IMG/VR virus record: IMGVR_UViG_3300032245_001822
Location: 1 to 34,467 of that record
Length of the DNA: 34,467 nucleotides
Reading direction: 5' to 3' (one strand)
From: a virus
Shown one piece after another: positions 20,428 to 28,565 of this stretch. The stretch's first letter is position 1. Each line of letters begins with the position of its first letter. The notes beneath the pieces are model-generated. The model was not told the DNA's origin and ran no database searches. It saw only the letters and a program-made list of their open reading frames with translations. A program made the position numbers and the translations under genes.

Positions 20428-22368
20428 TTAGCGGGGGACGGCCAGAACCATCTGGGCGCCGTTGCGCCCGGAGTTGGCCTGGATCCCCTTAAGGAAGTTC
20501 TGTTGATCCAAAGCGTCGTCGTGGGCCTGCTTCGCGGCGGCGGCGATCGTCTGTTCCAAAGACATTTGGCCCGCGCCAAACCGCTCGGCCAGACGGGCCT
20601 CGACCTCGGCGGAGCTTCCCAGATTCTGGGAGGGGAGGAGCATCCCCTGTTCGACCGACTTGAAATTCTTGACGAATTGGGCCGTGGCTCGTGTCTGGGC
20701 GTCGAGGGTGAAGGCTTGGGCGTCCAGTCCCGCGCCGGCGACCTGGGCGGCCTGGGTCTCGATCGATTCCATCGTCTTGGCGAATTGTCCCAGAGCGCCG
20801 CCCGTGTTGTAGATCCCCTCCAGAAAATCATTGGAGCCTTTTAGCGTGTCGTTTTGCAGCTTGATTTTTGCCTGGGAAAGAAGATAGGCGCCATCGAGGC
20901 CTGTCTTGGCCATCTGGTCGACCACCGTCTGGGCGGTTTTGAGTTGGTCGGTGAAACCCTTGGCGGCCATCGCGGCGGGATTCAAGGTGATGGCAAAATC
21001 ATTGGCGGCGGCGAGTGCCTTCCCCTGGGCGACGGCTTGCGCGGCCTGGGCCTTGGCGGCGACATTGGGATCGAAGGGGAGGTCGACTTTGCCATCGGCG
21101 CCATTGGCGGAGAAATCGCGGAACCCTTTGACCTTGCTTCGCAGGAGTTGACCGAGTTTGTCGGAGTTGAGCGGGTTGTTTCCCGCCATATCGACCAGCG
21201 ACTTTTCCGGGCCGGTTTGCCAGATCGCCGCGCCTATCGCCTCGATGGTCCCTGAAATGGGTCGGGCCAGAATCGCTTTGCCATGATCGACGAACGCGGC
21301 GCCCGCATTGACGACCACCATGAGTTTGTCACCCAAAGCGGCGAGAGCCTTGAGTGTGACCTCCAGCCCCTCGACAAACGCCACGAAAATCTCGGAGCCG
21401 AATTCAAGAGCCGAATCAAACGCGGCCAATCCATTCTCGAACGACCCCTCGATGTTGGCCAGGCCCATGTTGGTCGTGATCGATTCGACCAGGATCCGCC
21501 CACCATCCATGAAACCGCGCACCCATTCGAGCTTGGCGGGGATGTTGAGCGTGGCGGTGATCCCTTCGCCCATTCGGGCAAGCGTGTCCTCCCAGGTGGA
21601 TTTGAGGCGCCCAACGGATCCGGCAAAGGTCTTGTCGGCGGCCATCGCGGCGGCGACCATCTCCGGCATCCGGACCGCACCCGCCAAAGCCCCCTGGGCC
21701 ATATCGCCTGAGACCTTGCCCTGGCTGACCTGAAACGCCGCCTCGGCGACGGAAACCTGGCGCCCCGCCACTTTGCCCAGTTCATTGGCCAGGGCCTGAT
21801 AGATCGGGATCCCATCGCCGGCGAGTTTGTCGAGGGCCTCGGTCGAGGCGATCGTGTTGGAGGCAAACTGGGCCGAGGCATCGACGAGCTTGCCCATCCC
21901 ACCTTCGCCCAAAGCGGTCGCCGCGCTGGCAAAAAGCTCGACATTTTTGGTGGCTTCGGAAAAGGACTGGCCCGCGCTGGTGAGCGTTTTGAGGCTGGAG
22001 GCCAGATTGTCGAGCGGCTCGCCGGTCGTGCGGGCCGATTCCCTGAGCTCGTTAAATCCCGCCCTGGCGAGTTGGGCATTTCCCGCCAAAAGCTCCAGCC
22101 CGCCGGCGGCTTTCTCCTGGGCGATCAGTTGCTGAAAGGGTTGGCCGAAAACATGGTTGATTTTATTTAAGAGTTCGAGCCCCTGATTAAGCGGGGTGAC
22201 CATCCCCGCGACCAGGTTCCCTGGCATTTTGATGGAGCGAAACGAGGTGTTGGCGATCGAGGCGAAGCGTTTGACGCCCGCGCCCACCGACTCCATCCCG
22301 ACCCGGTAGTCGGACGCATCAAACCCCAGGCTAACCAGGGGATAAGCGATAATCCCTTTTTTGGCCAT
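20428..22368 (-). CDS. tail tape measure protein
   Basis: The 646-residue protein is largely helical and rich in Ala, Gly, Lys and Gln with long amphipathic stretches. It begins MAKKGIIAYPLVSLGFDASD and has a tape-measure core in the first 300 residues (LTSAGQSFSEATKNVELFASA; GEGITATLNIPA). At about 0.15 nm per residue the tail would be roughly 95-100 nm. It follows the G/GT chaperone genes as usual. The start has AAAGGA ten bases upstream. Confidence 0.85.
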   Translation of the reverse strand: MAKKGIIAYPLVSLGFDASDYRVGMESVGAGVKRFASIANTSFRSIKMPGNLVAGMVTPLNQGLELLNKINHVFGQPFQQLIAQEKAAGGLELLAGNAQLARAGFNELRESARTTGEPLDNLASSLKTLTSAGQSFSEATKNVELFASAATALGEGGMGKLVDASAQFASNTIASTEALDKLAGDGIPIYQALANELGKVAGRQVSVAEAAFQVSQGKVSGDMAQGALAGAVRMPEMVAAAMAADKTFAGSVGRLKSTWEDTLARMGEGITATLNIPAKLEWVRGFMDGGRILVESITTNMGLANIEGSFENGLAAFDSALEFGSEIFVAFVEGLEVTLKALAALGDKLMVVVNAGAAFVDHGKAILARPISGTIEAIGAAIWQTGPEKSLVDMAGNNPLNSDKLGQLLRSKVKGFRDFSANGADGKVDLPFDPNVAAKAQAAQAVAQGKALAAANDFAITLNPAAMAAKGFTDQLKTAQTVVDQMAKTGLDGAYLLSQAKIKLQNDTLKGSNDFLEGIYNTGGALGQFAKTMESIETQAAQVAGAGLDAQAFTLDAQTRATAQFVKNFKSVEQGMLLPSQNLGSSAEVEARLAERFGAGQMSLEQTIAAAAKQAHDDALDQQNFLKGIQANSGRNGAQMVLAVPR

Positions 22369-22388
22369 CGGGTTGGGGTCCTTTTATG

Positions 22389-23068
22389 TTAACCGCTACT
22401 CATGGGCGTGTTGGCCAGGCGCTCGATAAAGCGGGCAAATCCACTTTGCTGGGCTTCATCGCGGCGTTTGCGGGCCTCGATGGCGGCTTCTCCCCACCAG
22501 TCGGAGACGAACGCCCCGGGCGCGGGCCAGTCCTTTTTGGAGACATTGAGCCGAAAGAGCATTTCGAGCAACCGACCGAAATGGATGTCGGTCCGGGCAT
22601 CGCTCCAGGGCTCGATGTTTTCCAGGGCGAGCCATTCGGAGAACTCGGCGCCGCTCATCCGCTGGCCGAGCTCCTCGACGGTCATCCCCAAGCGGCTGGC
22701 TAGTCGGAATTGGGCGACCCGGAGGGGGTCGGTTCGGAGTTTTTTTCCAGTTCCTCCCGCGCCGTGAAGGTGATTCCGTTGATTTTGTAAAGCTCGGGCG
22801 TGATCCCCCGAACCAGACCCGCATCGAGTTGTCCCGCTTCGCCCAGATCGGTGTCGGGAATTTCCCGGTTTCCGTAGGCGTCCACCAGCGAAGGCGCGAC
22901 GAGGCATTTCCCCACGACCAGCAACCGGTCCTCAGGCGTATCGGCGGCGTTGATGGCGCGGATGGCGGCGGCGTATTCATCGAGTGACAAACGCCGCACA
23001 AAGACCGAGCCAAACCCCTCGACATCGATCGGGGTGGCTTTGGGCTTGCGATACTTTTCAGGGATCAT
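22389..23068 (-). CDS. tail assembly chaperone GT (-1 frameshift product)
   Basis: Slippage of one base at A_AAA_AAC (22739-22745) joins the first 110 residues of G to 116 residues of T, about 226 in all. The T part contains MTVEELGQRMSGAEFSEW, matching the helical MS-x2-EF-x2-W block typical of tail chaperone T domains, then WSDARTDIHFGRLLEMLF. GT and G bind the tape measure during tail assembly in a fixed ratio. No stand-alone start for T is evident, so frameshifting is its only good route. Confidence 0.85.
22700..23068 (-). CDS. tail assembly chaperone G
   Basis: The 122-residue protein directly follows the tail tube gene and precedes the tape measure, the standard place for chaperone G. 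It starts MIPEKYRKPKATPIDVEGFG and is largely helical. Codons GAA AAA AAC near residues 108-110 form a canonical -1 slippery site, after which the zero frame continues for 12 codons to the stop at 22700. GGAG lies ten bases before the ATG. Confidence 0.8.
   Translation of the reverse strand: MIPEKYRKPKATPIDVEGFGSVFVRRLSLDEYAAAIRAINAADTPEDRLLVVGKCLVAPSLVDAYGNREIPDTDLGEAGQLDAGLVRGITPELYKINGITFTAREELEKNSEPTPSGSPNSD
22739..22745 (-). promoter_or_regulatory. -1 ribosomal frameshift slippery heptamer A_AAA_AAC
   Basis: On the minus strand A_AAA_AAC is in the right register (GAA AAA AAC). A -1 shift leads straight into the open T frame. No strong downstream stem is evident to me; a GGA-rich stretch lies just upstream within GGAGGAACTGG and might act as an internal SD stimulator. 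Confidence 0.85.
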
Positions 23069-23143
23069 GGGGGAAACTGCTCCGGGAAGTTGATCAGGGA
23101 AACGGAAAAATCAGGAAGGCGGCGCCAGGAAGATTCAGAAAAA

Positions 23144-23653
23144 TTAAATGAACTCTTCGGTGACCGTTTCGACCTCGGCGTTGATCGTGTACTGGTGGAT
23201 TTTCTGGGCCGAGTCCTCGATGTTGTCCTCGGGCATGTCCGTGATAACGCACCGGAAACCGACCTTTTTGGCCATGGTCGAACCGCTTTCCCCGACACCC
23301 TTGGGAATCTGGACGATGAAATAGATTTTTTTCCCGTAGTCGGCGCTTGCCGTATCGACCTGGTTGTTTTTGATGGTCTTCAGGGCGGCAAACTCCGCCT
23401 TGTCATATTCCATGGTCAGGGCCAAAGCCGGGATGGTTTTCGAACGGGTGGCCAATTTGAGGCGGGTCGGCTCGGTAAGGTTCCCATATTCGACGACGCC
23501 GAGCTTGGGATCGGGGAGCGATGCCCCTTTGATGTTGTAGAGTTCGGTGATTGTGGGAGTTGTCGCATCGACATAATAGCCGATCCGGGCGCCGTAAGGG
23601 ATCGTGGGTTTGAGCGTCGTGGGCGAAGACGATCCAAATGTGGGCAGGGCCAT
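23144..23653 (-). CDS. major tail tube protein
   Basis: The 169-residue protein starts MALPTFGSSSPTTLKPTIPY, is beta-rich and has the helix-and-strand order of tail tube proteins (SKTIPALALTMEYDKAEF; CVITDMPEDNIEDSAQKI; INAEVETVTEEF). AGGAG is eight bases before the ATG. It sits between the tail terminator candidate and the G chaperone as expected. Confidence 0.75.
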   Translation of the reverse strand: MALPTFGSSSPTTLKPTIPYGARIGYYVDATTPTITELYNIKGASLPDPKLGVVEYGNLTEPTRLKLATRSKTIPALALTMEYDKAEFAALKTIKNNQVDTASADYGKKIYFIVQIPKGVGESGSTMAKKVGFRCVITDMPEDNIEDSAQKIHQYTINAEVETVTEEFI

Positions 23654-23707
23654 GGGCGAAACTCCTGGGGTTTGCAGGAGAAATACCTAAGGGCCCCAGG
23701 GGTTGGG

Positions 23708-24136
23708 CTAGCCGGCGACGACAGTCACCTCGATGGTCACGGCCTGCTTTTCGACAAAGTTGTCTCCCCCATCGGCGGCGTCCTCGGCGTCGATCGAATC
23801 GGAGGGGAAACCGACCGCCAGAATTTTCCCGTTGGGGGCGGCCTTGCCCCCCCTGTAGGTTTCCAGCTCAAGCAAAACCGCATCATAAACCGATTGGACC
23901 GATTCGGGCGTGTCGCCTCCGATCTGGATCAGGCAGGTTGATTGAATGTAGGAGGATCTCCCGCCCAGGTTGCGGCCAGGCGTGGTCGGTGGGATCGAAT
24001 AGACGATCGCGGGGCGTGGGTCCTCCTGGGCGATCCGGTTGGGAGAGACGCCACCGGGAGCGAGGGCCACAATGGCCTGGGTGGTCAGGGCGCTGTAGAG
24101 AGTGTTGGCGACATCGGCGGCGGTCAGGGTGGCCAT
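23708..24136 (-). CDS. tail terminator/completion-like protein
   Basis: The 142-residue protein starts MATLTAADVANTLYSALTT, a helix, and continues with alternating strands and a helix (SSYIQSTCLIQIGGDTPESV), ending in a beta-rich EKQAVTIEVTVVAG. This layout and the place between gp10-like and tail-tube genes fit the tail terminator position. The start is the ATG with CCGGAG upstream; a longer in-frame extension is rejected. Confidence 0.55.
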   Translation of the reverse strand: MATLTAADVANTLYSALTTQAIVALAPGGVSPNRIAQEDPRPAIVYSIPPTTPGRNLGGRSSYIQSTCLIQIGGDTPESVQSVYDAVLLELETYRGGKAAPNGKILAVGFPSDSIDAEDAADGGDNFVEKQAVTIEVTVVAG

Positions 24137-24167
24137 GGGGGGAAGTGCTCCGGAAGATTGGGGAGAA

Positions 24168-25202
24168 TTAAAAAATACCCAGAAAGGCTTTTCGGGGTGG
24201 CGGCTTGAGGCCAGGCAAAAGGGCCTGGTATTCGGCGACCACCCGGGCCAGATAAATGGCCGCGACCTTTTCGGCGTTTTGGTCCCAGGCATCCCGGAGG
24301 AAGAATTTTCCCGGGACCCGGGTTTTTTTTTGTCGGGTCATCTTCGAGATGAAGAGGTTTCGCCGTTTGAGTTTGGCCTGGCTTAGTTTGATCCGGGCGC
24401 CCGTGCCCCGTTCAGTTTGGCCGTAGAGGGATTTGTCGAGCTGGGTCTGGGCGGTGGCCAGCTTCGCCTGGGCTTTCGCCTGGGCGGCGGACCTGAGCGC
24501 TTCGCTTTCGTATTGGGCGGCGGCGACTTTTCCCACTTTGGTCTGGGCAGATTTCACGGCGCGGTTCTTTTGGCGCAAGTAACGGATCAGATCATTGGGT
24601 GTGGTTCGTTTGCCCCGGTCGGCCCGCTTGATTTTGCGCCGCCCCACGATGCCCGGCACCCGGGATTTCGCGATGAAACCAAGCTCGACCAGGTGGGCAT
24701 AGAACGCGGGGCGGGAGTTGACGATATCGCGGCCCCGGCGAACCTTCGAGCCGAACTTGGAATCGACCCCGATTTTGGCGCCAGGGTATTCCTTGGCCTT
24801 GTTGGCCGTGATGATGAAGGCCTCAGCAAGGTTCCCCGTCAAACCGTATTCGCCGATTTTGGTTTCGGCCCCTGTGGCCCATTTATGCTTGAACATGCGC
24901 GGAGTCCCCGGACGGGGGATCTTTGCTTTGGCCTGGGCGTGGACGGGGCGAAGGGCGCTGACCAGGGCCCGGGTTTGGGCGGCGTAGAACTTGGGCCCGT
25001 AGGCCATCTCCAAAAGCTGCTTTTGCACCTCGGAAATGATGCCGGGGGCATTGATCCAGAAAAGGGCGGGGTCGGCACGAAACAGGGAGGAGTTGGCCTT
25101 GTAAAGTCCCGAGCCCCGTTTGGGGGCGTCGGGGTTTTTGGCCTTCCTGCCCATGTTGGATTTGGGAGCGGTGCCAATGTCTACCGACATCATGATCGAC
25201 AT
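24168..25202 (-). CDS. enlarged HK97 gp10-like protein
   Basis: The 344-residue protein contains the gp10-like block PAFYAHLVELGF (165-176) and the late GKFFLRDAWDQNAEKVAAIY (298-317), which normally lie a few dozen residues apart. Here about 120 residues are inserted between them (177-297), rich in Lys, Ala and Gln and probably helical. This is about twice the usual gp10 length. It is likely to act at the head-tail joint. GGAGCC lies six bases before the ATG. Confidence 0.65.
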   Translation of the reverse strand: MSIMMSVDIGTAPKSNMGRKAKNPDAPKRGSGLYKANSSLFRADPALFWINAPGIISEVQKQLLEMAYGPKFYAAQTRALVSALRPVHAQAKAKIPRPGTPRMFKHKWATGAETKIGEYGLTGNLAEAFIITANKAKEYPGAKIGVDSKFGSKVRRGRDIVNSRPAFYAHLVELGFIAKSRVPGIVGRRKIKRADRGKRTTPNDLIRYLRQKNRAVKSAQTKVGKVAAAQYESEALRSAAQAKAQAKLATAQTQLDKSLYGQTERGTGARIKLSQAKLKRRNLFISKMTRQKKTRVPGKFFLRDAWDQNAEKVAAIYLARVVAEYQALLPGLKPPPRKAFLGIF

Positions 25203-25247
25203 GGCAGGCTCCGGGGAGGGAAAGAAAAGAAAGAGTGGGGGAATAAT

Positions 25248-25622
25248 TTAGATGAGGCCGGTGGCGTGTTGCTCGGCCTCGATGATGTCGAGAATGCCGA
25301 GGATATGCCCCTCCAGAGCGGGATACTTGGCGAGCATCGCCGGAGAGGTGATGTCGTTCCAGGGCCAGACCCGGACCGGCTGGGGAGATGGCTCGAAGGT
25401 CCCATCGACGCTCCAGATGCCAAACTCGGTCTGGGTGTTGCAGTGGATCGGGATCCGGGAAAACTGGCCATTTTCGATGATGGGGCTATCCCATTGGGGG
25501 ACGATGGCGATGGCCCGGTGCCGGGGGTTGTTGTAGCGTTTCTCAGGGGAGGCGGGCTTGATGTCGCCCTGGTCGGAGTTGTAGGCGGGGCGGGCTTCGA
25601 TTCCGAAAATTCCCTTTGGCAT
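25248..25622 (-). CDS. small structural-operon protein, unknown
   Basis: The 124-residue protein begins MPKGIFGIEARPAYNSDQGD, with AAAGGAG seven bases before the ATG. Upstream in-frame sequence is the shadow of the fibre gene and is rejected. It has Trp/Pro-rich segments (EFGIWSVDGTFEPSP; RVWPWNDITSP) and an amphipathic C-terminal helix (ILGILDIIEAEQHATG). It lies between the fibre-like gene and the gp10-like gene, so a chaperone or joint protein is possible. Unrecognised. Confidence 0.6.
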   Translation of the reverse strand: MPKGIFGIEARPAYNSDQGDIKPASPEKRYNNPRHRAIAIVPQWDSPIIENGQFSRIPIHCNTQTEFGIWSVDGTFEPSPQPVRVWPWNDITSPAMLAKYPALEGHILGILDIIEAEQHATGLI

Positions 25623-25653
25623 GATGGACTCCTTTGGTTGGATGGGTTGCGGT

Positions 25654-26916
25654 TTAGGCGAGAATGCCACTTTGGCGAAGGGCCTTGACGACCTTCGCCA
25701 AAGTGTAGCCATCGTAGGTGTCGTCCTGTTTGGAAGCGGTCCCGGCGCCGTTGACGATGGTCGCCGAGGCAACGGAGGTGGTGGGCTGGACAATCGGCGT
25801 TGCGCCCCAAAGTCCCAGGAGACTGGTGGAAGCTCCTCCGATTTTCAGGCCCCTAAGGGTTCCCGTCCCCAGGGCGGCGGTTTCAATCGTGCAAACATTG
25901 GTGGCCCATTTGATGTCGAGCCGTTCCCAGTTGGAGGCGTCGGTATAGGTGTTGTAAAGGCGTTTGGCCTGGGCATTGGTCCCCCGGCGCTGGGCCCAGG
26001 TATCGGCGGCATCATAGGCGATTTGTAAAGTTTGCGTGTTTCCCTGCCCAGGCGCTCCACCCACCCACGCAAGCACACAAGTCCCACCCAGTTCTATGGC
26101 GTTATTGATTAGGGCGCTTCCACCAGAACCGCCAACACCGCAAATAAAACCACCAGAACTACCGGGGGTTCCCCAGGAATAGACCCCCGTAGCGGTTTTG
26201 AAGAAATAGGCCTTGGTCACTCCACCAATTCTGATATCTAAAATTTTGGAAATGGACGCGCTCGCGGTGTCCGTTATGTCAATAACGCCACCTGTGAAGG
26301 TAACCGCCCCGGCGTTCCAGGTTTGCGAAAAATTGAAAAATGGCGTGGAGGTGGTAACCGTTCCCCCGTTGACGGTCAGGCCGGAAAGGGTCCCGATAGT
26401 GGTAACATTGGTGGAACCCGCCCAGGTCGAAAGGGCGGTGTTTTCCACATTGGCCAAACCCACATCCGTTTTGGTGAGGGTGACCCAGGAGGGGGCCGCG
26501 GCTCCGTTGGATTTGAAAAACTGGCCGGAGGTTCCCGCGGCCAAAAAGGCGGTAGTATCCAGGGCGGATTGGTAGGGGATTTGGCCGATCAGGCCTCCCG
26601 CAAGATTGGTCGATTTGGTAGCTGTCCCTACCAGCGTCGAGGCATCGACCGCCGTGGGAACACCCGACGCCCCAACGGTCCAGACCTGCCCCAGTGTTCC
26701 CGCCGAACTTAAGGCGATCGCCGTACCATCCGAATACGCGAGTTTGCCGGCGCCCTGTGTGATCCCCAAACAGGCATTGATCACCGTCTTGGCCGTGCCC
26801 GGATAGGCGAACCCCGTCGAGGGGTCCATGTAGGGGAGTTGGCTGGTCGCGGCGGGAGCATAGGCGGGCGCCGAGTCGATGTCCTTCAGGAGCGATGGGC
26901 CAGTGGCGCGGGTCAT
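25654..26916 (-). CDS. fibre-like structural protein in the neck gene block
   Basis: The 420-residue protein has the fibre-type repeats ATKSTNLAGGLIGQIPYQS, LAAGTSGQFFKSNGAAAPSW and VGLANVENTALSTW, followed by a beta-rich middle. It ends in a GLWGATPIVQP...YTLAKVVKALRQSGIL motif common at the C-terminus of phage fibre proteins. Fibre genes normally follow the tail genes. Here it lies between head closure and gp10, so it may form neck or collar fibres, or surface fibres on the head. AGGAG is nine bases before the ATG. Confidence 0.7.
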   Translation of the reverse strand: MTRATGPSLLKDIDSAPAYAPAATSQLPYMDPSTGFAYPGTAKTVINACLGITQGAGKLAYSDGTAIALSSAGTLGQVWTVGASGVPTAVDASTLVGTATKSTNLAGGLIGQIPYQSALDTTAFLAAGTSGQFFKSNGAAAPSWVTLTKTDVGLANVENTALSTWAGSTNVTTIGTLSGLTVNGGTVTTSTPFFNFSQTWNAGAVTFTGGVIDITDTASASISKILDIRIGGVTKAYFFKTATGVYSWGTPGSSGGFICGVGGSGGSALINNAIELGGTCVLAWVGGAPGQGNTQTLQIAYDAADTWAQRRGTNAQAKRLYNTYTDASNWERLDIKWATNVCTIETAALGTGTLRGLKIGGASTSLLGLWGATPIVQPTTSVASATIVNGAGTASKQDDTYDGYTLAKVVKALRQSGILA

Positions 26917-26939
26917 GGGGAAGGGCTCCTAAAATAAAA

Positions 26940-27368
26940 CTAGGCGTAAAGAAGGATGGTGTTTTCGGTGGGTCCAAAGAGGAGGATGTCGTCCTCGTTG
27001 GGCCCGTAGCGAAGCGAGTTGTAGACGCGAATGGGCGCGGGTTGCTCGGTCGCCTCGATGGAAAGCAACAGGCGCCGGGCGTCCAGATCGACCGATTTGG
27101 TGATCTCCAGATACCGAACCCCATCGGCATCGTGCCAAAGGATCCGGTGATTGGCCCGAACCCGCCGGTCATAGCGTCCGATCAGTTGGAAAGTGTTTGC
27201 CTCGGTGATCTGGTCGCCGACCAGAATCTCTCCGGCTCCGGTGGAGCGGACCTGAAAATACCCTTCGAGGTAAGTCGACCAGGTGCGGCTCACCCGGCCA
27301 AACGAATCTTTCGAGAGATTGGGGCTTTGAAGCTGGCAAAACTCCTTCATCGGGCCCGCGCGTGGCAT
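26940..27368 (-). CDS. head closure / head-tail joining protein
   Basis: The 142-residue protein has the small beta-barrel pattern of head-tail joining proteins: DSFGRVSRTWSTYLEGYFQV, then RYDRRVRANHRILWHDADG and RYLEITKSVDLDARR. It follows the gp6-like connector by 12 bases. A C-terminal extension of about 30 residues (YGPNEDDILLFGPTENTILL) is unusual. GGGA precedes the ATG by nine bases. Confidence 0.75.
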   Translation of the reverse strand: MPRAGPMKEFCQLQSPNLSKDSFGRVSRTWSTYLEGYFQVRSTGAGEILVGDQITEANTFQLIGRYDRRVRANHRILWHDADGVRYLEITKSVDLDARRLLLSIEATEQPAPIRVYNSLRYGPNEDDILLFGPTENTILLYA

Positions 27369-27380
27369 GGTGTTTTCCCG

Positions 27381-27947
27381 CTAGCGCGGCCCCCAATATT
27401 CGCGCAGCAATGCCGCCGCATCCATCGCCGACTGGGGGACAACCTTGATGTCGATGTTCGATGTGCTTTCCCGGTTTTCGAAGTAGTGGGCGGCCAAACA
27501 TTTAATGGCGTTCTTGGCCATGTCATCGGCGGTGGTGCCGGTGGAGTAGGTCATGCGGAGGTTGCGGGTTCCGTCCGTCGATTCGGTGAAATCGCCCGAA
27601 TCGGTGACGCGCACCGTCGCCGAGGGGAGGAGCTTCCACTTGGTCGAATCGAGCGCGACCCACGAGGCACCGGATTTGTAATAGACGGCGACGGCCTCAT
27701 CGGGGAAATATTCGCAGACGAACTCCGGATCGGTCTTTTGGACATCCAAAACCCGCTCATCGGTCACCGATCGCGATCCAAAGACCCGGTCGGTGTTGAG
27801 TTCAAAAAAGCGCTGGGCGGCCAACAGATACCCATTTAGCTCGGTATCGGTGGGAGCCCCCGGCACGGTCGAGGCCGGGATCCGCGAATGGATCCGAAGC
27901 TCATCGGCGGTGACCGCCTGGGCGGTCGCGGGGGAAAGTGTGGCCAC
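27381..27947 (-). CDS. gp6-like head-tail connector
   Basis: The 188-residue protein has the helical order of gp6-like connectors: VTADELRIHSRIP, DTELNGYLLAAQRFFELNTD, a beta insertion, then MAKNAIKCLAAHYFENRES and the helical end SAMDAAALLREYW. It forms the ring beneath the portal. The start is GTG with a modest AGGG upstream. Confidence 0.75.
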   Translation of the reverse strand: MATLSPATAQAVTADELRIHSRIPASTVPGAPTDTELNGYLLAAQRFFELNTDRVFGSRSVTDERVLDVQKTDPEFVCEYFPDEAVAVYYKSGASWVALDSTKWKLLPSATVRVTDSGDFTESTDGTRNLRMTYSTGTTADDMAKNAIKCLAAHYFENRESTSNIDIKVVPQSAMDAAALLREYWGPR

Positions 27948-27973
27948 CGTGGCAAACCCTCAAGGGTGGGAGA

Positions 27974-28015
27974 AAGAAAAAAGGACCTGGACACCACAAG
28001 GGGCCAGATCCTTTT
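27974..28015 (-). terminator. terminator within the late operon
   Basis: AAGGACCTGG (27981-27990) pairs with CCAGATCCTT (28004-28013) apart from one mismatch; six T then CTT follow on the minus strand. It may trim expression of genes downstream of the abundant capsid proteins. Confidence 0.65.
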
Positions 28016-28027
28016 GGGGTGGGTTGA

Positions 28028-28465
28028 TTAAACCGTCTGGAAGCAGTCGGCGTGCTTGTTGTCGGAGGCGGGGGAAAACCGGGGCTGGAGGCCGATGGCG
28101 ACCAAAGAGACGAGGCCCGCCGTGGCGTTGCTCAAGGTGATCGAGGCGCGAACCCAGCCATAGCCGGTGTTGACGGTCAGGTCGGTATCGTTGACCGAAA
28201 TCACCGCTTGTTTGTTGTCATCGGTCGCGGTGTAGCTGGTGATGGCTTTGCCGGAGAGATCCTGGGCGCCGGTGGCGCTGGAGTCTTTGGCCTCGACCAG
28301 TTTAAAGGCAACCGTGCAATCGGTCGTCCCGACCGACAGAACAAAGGCGGCGGTTTTGAATTTGCTCATGTCCACCCAGTCGGAGGTGAGGGTGGTGTTG
28401 TTGGCGCTCTGCGGGTCGATGGCTCCGACCACGGCGGCGATATCGTGCGCTTTTGTCGCGGGCAT
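28028..28465 (-). CDS. probable head decoration-like protein
   Basis: The 145-residue protein is small, beta-rich and Thr/Ala/Asp-rich (HDIAAVVGAIDPQSAN, SDWVDMSKFKTAAFVLSVG). It is coded directly after the major capsid gene, between two terminator-like hairpins, which suggests an abundance like that of capsid proteins. Decoration or cement proteins have this place and size. No specific motif supports it. SD AAGGAG is ten bases before the ATG. Confidence 0.5.
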   Translation of the reverse strand: MPATKAHDIAAVVGAIDPQSANNTTLTSDWVDMSKFKTAAFVLSVGTTDCTVAFKLVEAKDSSATGAQDLSGKAITSYTATDDNKQAVISVNDTDLTVNTGYGWVRASITLSNATAGLVSLVAIGLQPRFSPASDNKHADCFQTV

Positions 28466-28519
28466 GGATCAAACTCCTTAAGGCTCTGAATTGGATTAAG
28501 AAAGAAATGGACATGAAAG

Positions 28520-28553
28520 AGAAAGGGGGAGAGCCAAACCGGATGGCTCTCCC
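28520..28553 (-). terminator. hairpin after the capsid gene (attenuator or terminator)
   Basis: GGGAGAGCC (28527-28535) and GGCTCTCCC (28545-28553) form a perfect 9-bp stem with CCTTTCTCTTTC behind it on the minus strand. It lies between the capsid and decoration-like genes. Confidence 0.6.
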
Positions 28554-28565
28554 AAGGGGGTGGCC

